Notes: generated from the sequence alone by a model not told the origin. DNA of 64,000 nucleotides from Tupaia tana (GCA_026018925.1 JAKSZU010000002.1:91787475-91851474); one strand, 5' to 3'. Counted from the stretch's first letter, positions 51,581 to 62,155 are shown. Program-made: numbers and translations.

Positions 51581-51730
51581 TCCAGTACATTTTTTGGAGG
51601 CAGTGTAGATTTGCTGAAAGCACACGTGTTGAAGCTAGAACAATCTCAGAATTGTAGCTCTGCCACGTTGGTGAAGTCCCGTACCTGTTTTCTAAGCTTA
51701 AGGTTTGTTTGTTTGAATCCCTTCAATTTT

Positions 51731-51826
51731 CTTTTTCTTTTTTTAGAGACAGGGTCTCGCTATGTGACTGAGGCTGCCTCAGCCTCCCAAGCAGCTGGGA
51801 TTACAGATGTGTACCACAGCTCCTGG
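51731..51826 (-). mobile_element. 7SL-RNA-like SINE monomer
   Basis: agagacagggtctcgctatg and cctcagcctcccaagcagct are diagnostic of the Alu/FLAM-type monomer. Flanks cttcaatttt (51721-51730) and cttcagtttt (51832-51841). Confidence 0.75.
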
Positions 51827-51874
51827 GTAGGCTTCAGTTTTTAAATCTGTAAAACTCTGATAGTATCTACTTCT

Positions 51875-52147
51875 TTTTTTTTTTCTTTTTTTTTGGAGAG
51901 GTTTTTGCTATAGGGCGTGTGCGCTTGCCAGAAAGACAGAGAGAGACAGAGAGAGAGATAGCGAGAAATCACCCCTTCAGGGGGGATGGCTACACCGCAA
52001 TCCCTTCTCCTCCATTCTCCTCTTGGGATCTTGGGCACGCATGCACATGCGCCCGGTGTGAGTTTAAGCCGCTGGGTCCAGAATTTGAACCGCGGTCGAC
52101 TACGTGGGAGTCCAGTGACATAGCCATTACGTTAACTGCTGGTCCCA
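51875..52147 (-). mobile_element. tRNA-derived SINE, family A, near-consensus
   Basis: Perfect 15-bp duplication atagtatctacttct (51860-51874 and 52148-52162), inside the MIR. Confidence 0.93.
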
Positions 52148-52384
52148 ATAGTATCTACTTCTAAGAGTCGCACCACAGAGAAATAATGATTTTTTTTTAA
52201 AGTACCCAGCATACTACTTGGCAAAGAGTAGGTCTTCAATAATGCTAAATACATCTTCCTTGAAACTGTCCATACATGAGAACCTACCACACTCTTTGCA
52301 CTCAGCATGATACAGATATATGGACATGGATCAAAACATTAGGAGACACTTGATAAATGTCAGCCTTGTTAATGTCGACTGTGA

Positions 52385-52585
52385 TGGGACAGTGGCACAG
52401 TAGTAAAATGTGATCCTTGGTGAGGCTGACCCGCATGGGAAATTTCTGGGTTTCCATCTGGGGCCCTTCGTGAGTACACTGGACATACATGTGCCCATCA
52501 CCTGGGGGAATCATAGAATCAGGACCAATTTGGGGGTGCCCTTTCTCTCATTCATGAAAGAAATAAACTTTAAAAATAAAATAAT
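52385..52585 (+). mobile_element. tRNA-derived SINE, old subfamily D
   Basis: Same block order as 35616-35838 (gggacagtggcacagtag, ggtttccatctggggcc, cgtgagtacactgg). Confidence 0.5.
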
Positions 52586-52589
52586 TTTT

Positions 52590-52880
52590 AAAAAATCAGT
52601 TAAGTCCAAGAATATTAAATATTGGCAAGAATTTGGGAAAAAGGAAACCCTTACATACAATTTGTAGGCAAAAGCTGACATAGTCATTTGGGAAGCCACC
52701 TGGTAACACTTAGGAAAATTGTGTATGCATATATCCCATGAGCCAGAAATCTCACTTCTCTCTAAATATTCCAGAGACAGTCTTGCAAAGATCCATAAAA
52801 GAACTTGTTTCTGGATGTTAATAACAGAACTATTTGAGTGATCAGGACACTGGAGCTAACCTATTCCCTGCTAAGGACTT
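52590..52880 (+). mobile_element. Old LINE-1 3' region, left part
   Basis: tattggcaagaatttgggaa, cttagtca-type tcatttgggaagccacctgg, cccatgagccagaaatctca is the L1M/L1ME 3'-end signature in sense orientation. Confidence 0.6.
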
Positions 52881-53056
52881 TCAGAGCAGTGGCGCAAGCA
52901 AAAGGGCATCATTGTAAGAGCTAAGGCCACACAGGAGGTCAAGGTTCCAATGCCAGACCAGCCTGAACAAGTCAGGTGTGGGAGCCCATGCCTGTGGTCC
53001 TAGTGGACTGGGAGTCTGGGGTAGTGGATCTTAATAAGGAAATCCTGTCAAAAACA
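52881..53056 (+). mobile_element. 7SL-RNA-like SINE, degraded, possibly dimeric
   Basis: gcagtggcgcaagc, gaccagcctgaacaagtcag, then gtgtgggagcccatgcctgtggtcc and aatcctgtcaaaaac. It interrupts the L1 fragment. Confidence 0.5.
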
Positions 53057-53146
53057 CCTCTCCCTCTCTCGTCCCCTCCTACTCCCATGAGTATGTGTGC
53101 TTGCAAGTGTTATGATCCCTTTCTCTCATTAGACAGGGGGCTCTGG

Positions 53147-53389
53147 GGGGCTGGCTCTGTGATACGACCTAACACTGCTCAGGAGAAGCTGGACTCCACA
53201 TGGTGATCACAGTTCCACTGTCCGGTCCAGTCAGTCTCAAACAGACCAGGCCTAAGTGCCCAGGATCTGATGAGCTGGAGGCCTGGAGGAAGGCGATCGC
53301 ATCATATGAGGGTGCTCCTCTTTCTCCCTTTCCTTCTCTCGCTCATTCTTGTGTGCACACATGTACTCCGTCACGAATAAAAAAAAAAA
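53147..53389 (+). mobile_element. tRNA-derived SINE, older subfamily C
   Basis: gatctgatgagctggagg block, gggtgctcctcttt block, atgtactccgtcacgaataa end. Confidence 0.6.
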
Positions 53390-53760
53390 TGTGGTGGATA
53401 CCATGGAATACCACATGGCAGATGGAAGCAATAAACAAAATATACAATAACAACATGGATAAACTGCCAAAATACAAGGTTGGGTGAAAAAAATTCTAGA
53501 TACAGAACAAGATCTAAATCCCAATACTGTTAAGTTTTAAAAAAAGATACATAAATATTTAAAGGATATTTACATATCCAAGAATGTATATTAAATATAT
53601 TGGATAGCCTACAGAAGCTGAGGAGGAAAATGTGGGTGGAGGAACTATCAGAATAGGAGAGAAACAAATAAAATAAATAGAACAAAAGAAGGACCTTATA
53701 TCCAGAGATAATTACAGTGAGACTCCAATGATTTTCAATGACTCGTACCTCTTGGTATCC
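53390..53760 (+). mobile_element. Old LINE-1 3' region, right part
   Basis: ccatggaataccacatggca, aacatggataaactgccaaa, gttgggtgaaaaaaattcta continue the L1 3'-end order of 52590-52880. Confidence 0.55.
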
Positions 53761-53974
53761 ACACATATAATCACATCCCATTGACTGTGTGCTTGTAACG
53801 AATATGTAAAAACGAAGGAATATATTTCTGAGATTAGACTGTGACTTCCCTCTTTCTTGCAGTCTCTTGCTGGTCTACTCAAAGGGGAACCAGCTCCCAT
53901 GTAGTGAGCTGCCCTGTTTAGAGGCTCACACAGCACAGAACTTAGCCAGGCTCCAGGCCAACAGCCAGTGAAGA

Positions 53975-54204
53975 ACGTGATGCAGTAATGTGCTACTGAA
54001 AGGAAGACAGATCCCACATAGCCAATGCTCAAATCCGTGGCCCAGTCAGCCTGAAACACACCAGGCACGCACACAACAGCCCGAGATCCAATGGCAGGAG
54101 GACGAGGGGAAGGGGACAGCGGCATGGCCAGACCCTGTGGAGAGTGAGCATCTCTCTCGCTCACTCTCTCTCATGCACACATCCTAGCATGAACTTTAAA
54201 AAAA
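53975..54204 (+). mobile_element. tRNA-derived SINE, older subfamily C
   Basis: gtggcccagtcagcctgaaac block, gaccctgtggagagtg block. Confidence 0.58.
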
Positions 54205-54389
54205 GGGAGGCATGAACAATGCCAACAACATGAGTGAGTTTGGAAGTGAATACTCCTTCAGCTGAGCCTGACATCAGGCTGATACCTTAATGACAGTTTT
54301 GTGAAAGACCCTGAATCAGAGGCACCCAGCTAAACTGTGCCCAGATCCTGACCCAAAGAAATTGTGAGATAACAAAAATCTATTGTTTT

Positions 54390-54495
54390 TCCCCCCCTGG
54401 GGGGTGATTTCCTGCTTTCTGTCTCTCTGTCTCTCTCTGTCTGTCTGGCGAGCGCACGCACCCTATAACAAAAACCTCTCCAAAAAAAGAAAAAA
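54390..54495 (+). mobile_element. Family A SINE, 5' truncated, with target-site duplication
   Basis: Only the 3' 106 bases (from the C-run of the palindrome to the A-tail) are present, bracketed by a perfect 16-bp aaaaatctattgtttt (54374-54389 and 54496-54511). Confidence 0.9.
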
Positions 54496-54599
54496 AAAAA
54501 TCTATTGTTTTAAGCAACTAAATTTGGGGATAATTTTTTATGAAGCAATATAGCTATAAACCAAAGTTTATGAGTACCTTAAGACTGGGCATCTGAGGT

Positions 54600-54790
54600 C
54601 CAAAAAAGAGGGAGGGAAAAACCCATGACCTAAATAGCAACTCACTGGGGTCTTGGACACTGATAACATTCCATTGTAATAAAAGCTCTACGGCCAGGGA
54701 CCATGTCTCTATCCTTCACTGATATATTCCCAGCACCAGAACCATGCTTGGCACACAGCAGATCTCAGTGAAATCTCTGAATAACTGAAA
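54600..54790 (+). mobile_element. L2 3'-end fragment
   Basis: ggccagggaccatgtctcta, tattcccagcaccagaacca, gcttggcacacagcagatct is the typical L2 3'-terminal order. Confidence 0.65.
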
Positions 54791-54799
54791 ATTGCCAGA

Positions 54800-55380
54800 T
54801 GTCTGTCTTAACTACCAAGATTTCTTACCCTGTTTAGTTCCTGACCCTTGACCCTCTCATTCCTTTATTCTCAGCTCATCCCTACCAAACTGGGATTATA
54901 GCTTAATTCCTATGTGACTACATCTGCCCTGAAGCAATCCCATGTCCTATACTGACACCAGGTCTGGGCAAAAGTGCTAAAAAAAAAAAAGTGTAATTGG
55001 GGCCAGCTGCTAGAAGCAGATAGTTTTAATCTGGATACCGGGGCTCTAGTCTTTGACTCTCACTAGATCTTTCAACCCCCTTTTCCACTAATGAAAATCT
55101 AAACTGAGTTGTTAACATACATATAAGTAGTCTCTCCCCCCCTAAAAAAAAAACTCATAAAAGTCACTCCAGACCTTCTTTAAAGGTTCTGTGCTTTAAA
55201 CTCATCTTTCTAATCAGATAAAATTCCTTAGAAGCCAATGAATTGACATTTTCTAACAAACAGAAATATAGTCAATCCAAGGCCACATGAAAAATCCCTA
55301 CTTATCAAAGAACAATGTGTTTACAGAAAATAATATCAAAATACCCTAAGTTCACTAAATGTTCGACAAAAATAATTTAT
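54800..55380. other. KATNA1 intron 1, little recognised
   Basis: A MIR-like stretch may lie at about 55010-55110 (gataccggggctctagtc). Otherwise unrecognised. Confidence 0.4.
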
Positions 55381-55383
55381 TCC

Positions 55384-55529
55384 TGGAGGTTAAGGTAGCA
55401 TGGTGGTTAAGGCACTGGAGTCCCGCATAGCTGACCATGGTTTGAGTCCCAGACCTGGCAGTTTGCTTTTTTAGTTTCTCTCTTTCTGTCTTTCTCTGGT
55501 GATCAAATTTTTAAAAAATAAAATAAAAC
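55384..55529 (+). mobile_element. tRNA-derived SINE, family B
   Basis: ttaaggtagcatggtggttaag head with its first bases changed. Tail ttaaaaaataaaataaaac. Confidence 0.75.
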
Positions 55530-55985
55530 AGGGACCAGCAGATGGGATAATGGTTATGTCGGTGGACTTCCCTATAGTTGACCATGGTTCAAGTCCCAGA
55601 CCCAGAGGTTTTAAAACTCATGCTGGGGGGCCAGCAGGTGGCATGGTGGTTGAGACCCTGGACTCCCATATGGCTGACCATGGTTCATGTCTCAGACCTG
55701 GCGGCTTCCTTTCTTAGTCTTCCTTTCTCTCTGTCTCTCTCTCTGGTCAAAACTGAAGAATAATGATAATAAGTAAAATTAAAACAAAACAAAACAAAAA
55801 ACTCATGCTGGGCGTGTGTGCGTGCATGCCCAAAATTCTGAAAGGAGAATGGAGAAGGGATTGCGGCAGGGCCATACCCCTGGGTGGTGATTTCTTACTT
55901 TCTGTCTCTTTGTCTCGCTGGAAAGCACACATACAACAAAAATCTCTCTCTCTCAAAAGAAAAATCAATTTAATTAAATAAATAA
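55530..55985 (+). mobile_element. tRNA-derived SINE, family A, split by a family B copy
   Basis: Head 55530-55627 and remainder 55813-55985 rejoin exactly at aactcatgctggg after removing 55628-55799. Confidence 0.82.
55628..55799 (+). mobile_element. tRNA-derived SINE, family B, nested
   Basis: Flanked by aactcatgctggg (55615-55627 and 55800-55812), which is host SINE body. Confidence 0.88.
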
Positions 55986-55992
55986 TTCTTTT

Positions 55993-56206
55993 TGCTATAG
56001 GGCGCGTGCACTCACCAGAAAGCAAGAAATCACCCCCCAGGGGGAATGGCCATGCCGCAATCCCTTCTCCTTCATTCTCCTCTCGGGATCTTGGGCACGC
56101 ACGCACACGCACCCGGCGTGAGTTTAAGCCACCGGGTCCGGGACTCGAACTGCGGTCAACTACGTGGGAGTCCAGCGACATAGCCATTACGCTAACTGCT
56201 GGTCCC
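55993..56206 (-). mobile_element. tRNA-derived SINE, family A, without poly(A) tail
   Basis: Perfect 16-bp duplication aataaataattctttt (55977-55992 and 56207-56222) joins directly to tgctatagggcgcg. The gagaggt block and poly(A) found in all related copies are absent. Confidence 0.92.
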
Positions 56207-56339
56207 AATAAATAATTCTTTTCAAAAGATAATAATTTATTCCATTCTTTTAGTGCTCTAAGTCTAAAACATTCTTCTTCTCAAATGAATGCCAACACTG
56301 TAAAATTATGAGATTGTCCAATTTTCAGGAATAAGTCCT

Positions 56340-56586
56340 GGGTCAGCCTGTGGCATAGTGGTTAAGGTGGCTGGATCCCATAAGAGCCAACCACATGGTT
56401 GGAGTCCTGGACCTGCAGCAGGAGAAACCACTGGGTATGTGTACATGCATGCCCAAAATTCTGAAAGTAGGGAGAAATGAGGAAAAAGGACTGCAGCATG
56501 ATCATTCCTCATGGAAGGTGCTTTCACACTTTCCTCCTCTCTCTCTGGCAAGTGCACATACCCTTGGACAACATTTTTTAAAAAAA
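56340..56586 (+). mobile_element. tRNA-derived SINE, older A-like
   Basis: Head gggtcagcctgtggcatagtgg, cctcatggaaggtgc block. Confidence 0.65.
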
Positions 56587-56684
56587 GGGAGTATGTCCTA
56601 TTATTGCTAAAATTCCACTGCAGAAAGACAGAAATTGGATATACGTAGCATAACATCTGACAATATTTGAAAAAATAAAATCTA

Positions 56685-56839
56685 TGGGGCCAGCAGATGG
56701 AGTGGTGGTTAAGGCGTTGGACTCCCATATGGCTGACCATGGCTCGAGTCCTAGACCTGGAGGCTTGCTTTCTCTCTCTCTGTACTTCTCTGGTTTAAAT
56801 TGAAAAACAAATAAATAAAGTTAAATAATATAATTCTTA
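56685..56839 (+). mobile_element. tRNA-derived SINE, family B
   Basis: Perfect 15-bp duplication aaaaaataaaatcta (56670-56684 and 56840-56854). Confidence 0.88.
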
Positions 56840-56877
56840 AAAAAATAAAATCTACTTGAAAAAAGCTTACATTATTA

Positions 56878-57094
56878 TTATTTTTTTTTGCTATAGGGTG
56901 TGCATACTAGCAGTAAGAAATCACCCTCCAGGAGGAATGGCCATACCGGTCCCTTCTTCATTTTCTTCTTGATTCTCTTCTTGGGATTCTGGGCATGCTT
57001 GGTGTGATTTTCAAGTCACCAGGTCCAGGACTTGAACCACACAGCTGGCCACGTGGGATGCAGCACGTTAACCACTATGCCAACTGCTGTCCCG
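56878..57094 (-). mobile_element. tRNA-derived SINE, family A, shortened
   Basis: ttttttttgctatagggtg lacks the gagaggt block, as in 55993-56206. Head ends actgctgtcccg. Confidence 0.7.
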
Positions 57095-57170
57095 ATAGTC
57101 CAAATTTTAACCACTATGAACTATAAACACAACATACTGGTTCAACATTAATAGAATATTTATAAAAATA

Positions 57171-57440
57171 GGGACCAGCAGATGGCACAATGGCTACGTC
57201 ACCGGACTCCCACCTAGTTGACTGCAGAATGAGTCCTGGAACCGGTGGTTTAAAACTCACGCCAGGAGCGTGTGCATGCGTCCCCAAGATCCCAAGAGGA
57301 GAACCAAGGAGAAGGGACTGAGGTGTGAGCATTCCCCCTGGGGGGTGATTTCTTGTTTTCTTTCTCTCTGTCTTCCTCTGTCTCTCTGGTGAGCACATGC
57401 ACCCTGTAACAAAAATCTCTCTAAAAAAAGAAAAAGAAAA
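57171..57440 (+). mobile_element. tRNA-derived SINE, family A
   Basis: Head gggaccagcagatggcacaatgg, 3' end ccctgtaacaaaaatctctc. Confidence 0.82.
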
Positions 57441-57623
57441 TAAAGACAAAATAGGCTTAAAATTGAGACTCTTGGTTTCACAGATAATTAGACAGAAAAA
57501 TAACCATAGGCTATGTCTGCTTCATCTCACAGCAAACTTTTCCTTTACTTTAATCTAACAGAACCACCCTTTTGCTTACATAACTTGAGTATTTATGACT
57601 TAGTTACTAAAGCCATTTATTTA

Positions 57624-57881
57624 TTATTTTTGGAGAGGTTTTTGCTATAGGGTGTGTGTGCTTGCCAGAAAGACAGAGACAGACAGAAAGCGAGAAATTA
57701 CCCCCTGGGGGGATGGTCACACTGCAGTCCCTTCTCCTCCATTCTCCTCTTGGGATCTTGAGCACGCACGCACGCACGCACACACACCTGGCATGAGTTT
57801 AAGCCACTGGGTCTGGGACTCGAACCACAGTCGACTACATGGGAGTCCAGCAACCTAGCCATTACGCTAACTGCTGGTCCC
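57624..57881 (-). mobile_element. tRNA-derived SINE, family A
   Basis: Flanks aagccatttattta (57610-57623) and aagtcatttattta (57882-57895). An (ACGC)n stretch at 57765-57780 grew from the gcacgcacgc block. Confidence 0.88.
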
Positions 57882-57895
57882 AAGTCATTTATTTA

Positions 57896-58788
57896 AACTA
57901 AGCAAGGTGCAACGTGAAATTTTAATTCAAGTAACAGAGTTAAATTTTTTTAATACTAAAAACTCAATTTTAGTATTTGATGTAGTGTAGTAGCTCTACA
58001 AAGAGAATTAAAGCCTTGTTTTTTAATTTTTTTCTCCTCTAGGAAAAGGAAAAACAATAACCCGAAGTGTAAGAAGGAACAGGTAACAGATCCAAATATC
58101 TGAGTTCTAAGATGTCTGTTCTCACTCCTTATTCCACACCTAAAATGAGTACCTTACCTATTCACAATAATTTTCTAAGGAATCCTGGGTTGAGTTCCAC
58201 TTGTACTGCAGTCTGAACTGTAATGTGCATAGGTCATTCATTCAAGAAATATTTAAGAAGCACCAACTGAGTTGCAAAGAATTGCACCGAGGGCAAAAAT
58301 TAAAAAAGTTAGACCTTAAAATCCTTGAAGTTCTGTGGAAAGGGTATCTATTTATTCTAGGTATTTTTTTTCCTTTGCTTAGTAAGAGTAGATAAGCATA
58401 GAATATTACTAAAGCATACACTGGAAAATCAGCATCCACACTGGGAGCCTAAAATGTTTTTAAAATGTTTATTTGCAAAACTTATTTCCTAAAACAAAAA
58501 TAAGATCATGAAACCCAATCATGCATTTTCCTGAAGGCATTTCATAAACCAAGTCAGTGTGATTCTAAAAGTGGCAATACACTGGTAAGCAATTTTCAGA
58601 ATGTTCAGTTCTGGGCTATGAAAGCAACCATATGAAAAAGTCAAGTCACTGATGACTATGACCAAACAATAAATGAGTGACCCATGACTAATTATAGGAT
58701 GGCAGACATTTTTATTAACTTTATAGTCATCATATGATAAATACTCAAGCACAAGAAAGTTGTCACTATCAAGGGAAAAAAACACCAT
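57896..58788. other. KATNA1 intron 1, longest SINE-free non-coding stretch in the intron
   Basis: Nearly 900 bases with no recognised repeat and no exon-like frame. Confidence 0.5.
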
Positions 58789-59020
58789 GGGGACCAGTTA
58801 GCATAATGGCTACGTTCGAACCCGGACCCAGTGGCTTAAATTCACGCAGGGCACGTGTGCGTGCGTGTTCAAGATCCAGAGAGGAGAAGGGATTGCGGTG
58901 TGGCCATTACCCCTGGGGGGTGATTTCTTGCTTTCTGTCTCTCTGTCTCTCTGTCTTTCTGGCAGGCGCACGCACCCTGTAGCAAAAACCTCTACAAAAA
59001 AACAAAAACAAAAAAAAAGA
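58789..59020 (+). mobile_element. tRNA-derived SINE, family A, deleted between its promoter boxes
   Basis: ggaccagttagcataatggctacg runs directly into ttcgaacccggaccc, losing about 25 bases including the first bases of the B box. Confidence 0.8.
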
Positions 59021-59270
59021 AACTTGTTCGAAAAAAGCACAAATAAAGTCCACTATATGTGTATTTTAAGCTTTCACTTTACCCTGAACAAAAAAAATCA
59101 GTGACTATAATAATTAAAATGTAACTTAAAAGCTATATTTAAGCCCTATCAATGAACACCACCATAAGCAAAGTCTATTTAGCATGTTATCAATATCGGC
59201 TACATTGATCTGATACCCTATCTTTTCTAAACCATCAAGCAGCTGAAAAAGCTAAATCATGGTTGTAAAT
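59021..59270. other. KATNA1 intron 1, unique
   Basis: Nothing recognised. Confidence 0.4.
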
Positions 59271-59280
59271 ACGAAATTCA

Positions 59281-59444
59281 GGGCTAGGAGGTGGCATGGT
59301 GGTTAAGTCCTGGATTCCCACACGGACGACCACGATTCAAGTTCTGGACCTGGTGACTTGCTTTCTCACTTTGCCTTTCTCTATCTCTGGTCAAATTAAA
59401 AAATAATAACAGATAAAATTAAATAAATAATTCTTAAAAAAAAA
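59281..59444 (+). mobile_element. tRNA-derived SINE, family B
   Basis: Head gggctaggaggtggcatggtgg, tail aaataaataattc. Last SINE before the promoter. Confidence 0.75.
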
Positions 59445-60299
59445 ATTCAACAATAGTGTTAATACAGTAGATTCTAAAAGGTTTTCTAATCCTTGATAAC
59501 TTGTCAGAACTGTGATACCAGTTTCGAAACAAAGAGCAAAAGACTGCAGTGTGCCTTGTACTGAATCTATAATGTGTAAAAGCTTCTTGAACAACCAGTG
59601 TCATAAAGGAGCTTTATATAGCTTTTCATAGTCTAGGAATGTTGGAAAGCTGATCAGCGCTGCCTTTTTTTTTTAAGGCACGAGATAGGCCACAAGTTAT
59701 TAATGTTCATACAAGACAAAGAGTTTTCCTCCTGATTCTTGGCGTATAAATTCTCTAATTACAAAAATCATCTCCCTGGGAAAAGAAAAGAGGGCTGCAT
59801 ATTTGAGACATTTAGGCCTGTATAAACATCACAAGACTCTTTCCTGACATCCAGCAAGGTGACTTATTGTGACTATGTGGCAAAGTTCTACCGTATACAT
59901 TCTAAAATATCCGGGATGTTTTCAACAGCAACTAAAGGTCTGCTGATTTCTAAGAGGAAAATCTAAGTAAGTCCTTTAAAGAGAAAAGAGTACACCCCTG
60001 TGTTGCTGGAAGTGAGCACCTGATACAAAAGGGGCACGTCACAGTTTAAAATGAAACTATTTTTGATTAAAAAAGGGTTTGAGATTATCCATTCATCGGA
60101 AGGCTCTTAAGGATCCCCGCTTATCTCTCACTTTCTCACCATACTAGTACACAATACTGTCTGAATAAATGTTCCGTGGTATAAATTTTCTAAAAGGTTA
60201 TTAATTCTAAACAAAAAGGGCCATAGCCTCCCAGAGGACACCAGGTTCTAGAATAAACTAAATTAGAAATAACATCCTCAACGATATCACACCAACCTA
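59445..60299. other. KATNA1 promoter-proximal intron 1, SINE-free
   Basis: 850 bases without a recognised repeat, running into the CpG island. It could hold intronic control elements, but none is identified. Confidence 0.5.
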
Positions 60300-60708
60300 A
60301 CAACTTTTAAGAAGAGGGAGCTGCGCCCCAACGTCCAGGCTTTTGGGGGTTGTCAGAGGTCAGGGTTTCGAAGCCGGAGGCTTGGGACGGATTCCGAAGA
60401 GGATCAGTCAAAACAGCGGACAACTAAAAACATGTTCGGTCGCCCGGTGATTTCTCCGATGCCCCGGGGCCTAGAGACGGGATCGACAGGCGTCCCCGAA
60501 AAGACTCGGGCTGGACAGGATTCCTCAGGTAGGGGACTGTCACCTGAAACCTGAGCCACAGGTGACAGAACAGCAGGCTCAAGAGCTCGCCAAAGGTAGG
60601 CTGTCGGCAGGACGGGCAGCGGGCTCTCATCGCAGGCCCCCGGAGTCCCTGGGCGGCCCGGCCTCAGGAGGCCAGGGGTCCCCAGGGCGCCGGAGGGCCA
60701 ACACTCAC

Positions 60709-60888
60709 CTGCGGCGGCCGAAGCTTCTCGGGAAACCGCCCACCTCCGGGCGGAGAGGGCCGGGTCGCGTTCCGGGGACGAAGGAGGGCCCAACCCAGCT
60801 CCAGCCTCCCGGCTCTCCGCTCAGGGTCCCAGCCCTGCGCAGCTCCACCACCCACGGCCGCCGCTTCAGCTCGCCAAGAATTTGAAGG
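60709..60888 (-). other. KATNA1: KATNA1 non-coding exon 1 (predicted)
   Basis: A strong donor CCGCAG/GTGAGT (minus strand, exon end at 60709) lies in the CpG island at the correct distance and strand from coding exon 2. Everything in the exon would be 5' UTR, because the next exon starts six bases before the ATG. The transcription start is inferred, not visible. Confidence 0.65.
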
Positions 60889-60903
60889 CAAACCCGCCAG
60901 GGT

Positions 60904-60912
60904 CACTTCCGG
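60904..60912 (-). promoter_or_regulatory. ETS/GABP-type motif near the presumed KATNA1 start
   Basis: cacttccgg on the + strand reads CCGGAAGTG on the minus strand, the ETS consensus often found at housekeeping promoters within tens of bases of the start site. Confidence 0.4.
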
Positions 60913-61021
60913 TGCCGGGGGCGGTGTCGCCGACGTCCCGGGAGCGAGGACGCCGGCGGCGTGCGCGCGCCGGCCGGCCGGGCGTGGGCCGGGCTGGGCG
61001 AGGCGGGGGCGGGTCCTGGGA

Positions 61022-61034
61022 CGCGCCTGCGCAA
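61022..61034. promoter_or_regulatory. NRF1-like motif in the CpG island
   Basis: cgcgcctgcgca is one base from the palindromic NRF1 consensus. It lies upstream of the predicted KATNA1 start on the minus strand. Motif match only. Confidence 0.35.
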
Positions 61035-61455
61035 TCCGGCGTCCGCGCCTGGCGGCTGAGACCGAGGAGCTGGAGATCCTGGGGAGCTGAGCGAATCCGA
61101 CAGGGGCACCTCAGTAGGCTTTTCAGGGAGGGTATGAGTAGAGGTATTCAGACACGCAGCTGGAAGAATTCTGTTTTCTTGATTTTCTGTGTTTTCTTTG
61201 TTTGTTTTTGTTTATTGTCATCGTTTTAATACAACCAGACAACAAGAAAAACGTTGGTGTTTCACTATTTACAGATAAAGTATGGGCCATATGTCCTCCA
61301 GTCTCGGTCTCCAGTCTCAGGCCTCCGTCCTCTACCTCCACCTGGGCGGCAGGGGGAGGGGTGAAGAGACGTTTAAGGCACGTTTTCCTTTAGGAGTACC
61401 TGGTAAATTAATCTCTAACATTAAAGCATCCCAGTAATTTAATATAGACTCACTG

Positions 61456-61689
61456 GGGGCCAGCAGGTGGCGTGGAGGTTGCAGTGGCTGGATTCCAAGT
61501 GGCTGACTAGGGTTCCAGTCCCAGATCCGTCAGCTTGAAATACTGGAGTGTGTTCATGTGTGCTCCAAATCCCGAGGAGAATGGAGGAGAAAGGATTGGG
61601 GGTGGCCATTCCCCTTGTTGGGGGTGGGGGGTTTATTTCTTACTTCCTGTCTCTCTCCAGCAAGTAAGTGCATGTCTGTCCAACAAATA
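61456..61689 (+). mobile_element. tRNA-derived SINE, family A, diverged
   Basis: Head gggggccagcaggtggcgtgg, ccccttgttgggggtgg palindrome variant. Confidence 0.68.
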
Positions 61690-61941
61690 CCCGTTCTCCT
61701 TACTTAACAAATGGTTTGATTTAACAGGCCACCTGGAGCACAGCTACATTTCCCCTACTTCCATGCACCTAGGTGTTGCTGTGGAACTAACCTCTGGGCA
61801 GTGGAGGTGTCCCTTAGGACTTTCAGGAAGACACCTTTAAAAAGAGACTGTGGGCCAGTCAGTGGTGTGGTTGCTGGATCCTACCTGTCAAGTCTGTGTT
61901 TTGAGCCTTGATCTGTCAGCTCAAAAAAATACTCTGGATAT

Positions 61942-62113
61942 GGGGTCAGCAGGTGGCATGGTGGTTAAGGTGCTGAACTCCTAGTGGTAGACTGTGGTTC
62001 AAGTCCCGGACTTGATGGCTTGGTTTCTCACTTTCTTTTCTTTCTCTCTGGTGAGCACATAAGCCCTGTAAAAATTAAAAAATAATAATGATAAATAAAA
62101 TTAAATAATTCGT

Positions 62114-62115
<2 letters not shown>
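61942..62115 (+). mobile_element. tRNA-derived SINE, family B-like, nested
   Basis: ggggtcagcaggtggcatgg to aaattaaataattcg. It carries a gagcacataagccctgt block, a mix of the A and B endings. Confidence 0.7.

Positions 62116-62152
<37 letters not shown>
62116..62152. repeat. (CA)n microsatellite
   Basis: About 18 CA units at the junction between nested and host SINE. Confidence 0.93.

Positions 62153-62155
<3 letters not shown>

Larger units (their letters stand above)
51605..52250 (+). mobile_element. MIR element split by two younger SINEs
   Basis: attgtagctctgccacgttgg, then cttcagtttttaaatctgtaaaa, then atagtatctacttctaagag, and gcatactacttggcaaagag in the order of the MIR consensus, separated by a 7SL-like SINE and a family A SINE. 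Confidence 0.6.
60300..61130. promoter_or_regulatory. KATNA1: CpG-island promoter of KATNA1
   Basis: GC content and CpG density rise sharply against the AT-rich flanks, peaking at about 60.9-61.05 kb with many unmutated CGs. No SINE falls inside, although SINEs occur every few hundred bases on both sides. GC boxes (gaggcgggggcggg) are near 61000. CpG-island promoters can fire both ways, and I see no gene on the + side. Confidence 0.8.

Noticed and set aside
60562-61229. Long GC-rich open frames on both strands in the CpG island
   Set aside because: Stop codons are rare in GC-rich DNA. The peptides are low-complexity R/P/G/A without recognised domains, and the minus-strand region is accounted for by non-coding exon 1.
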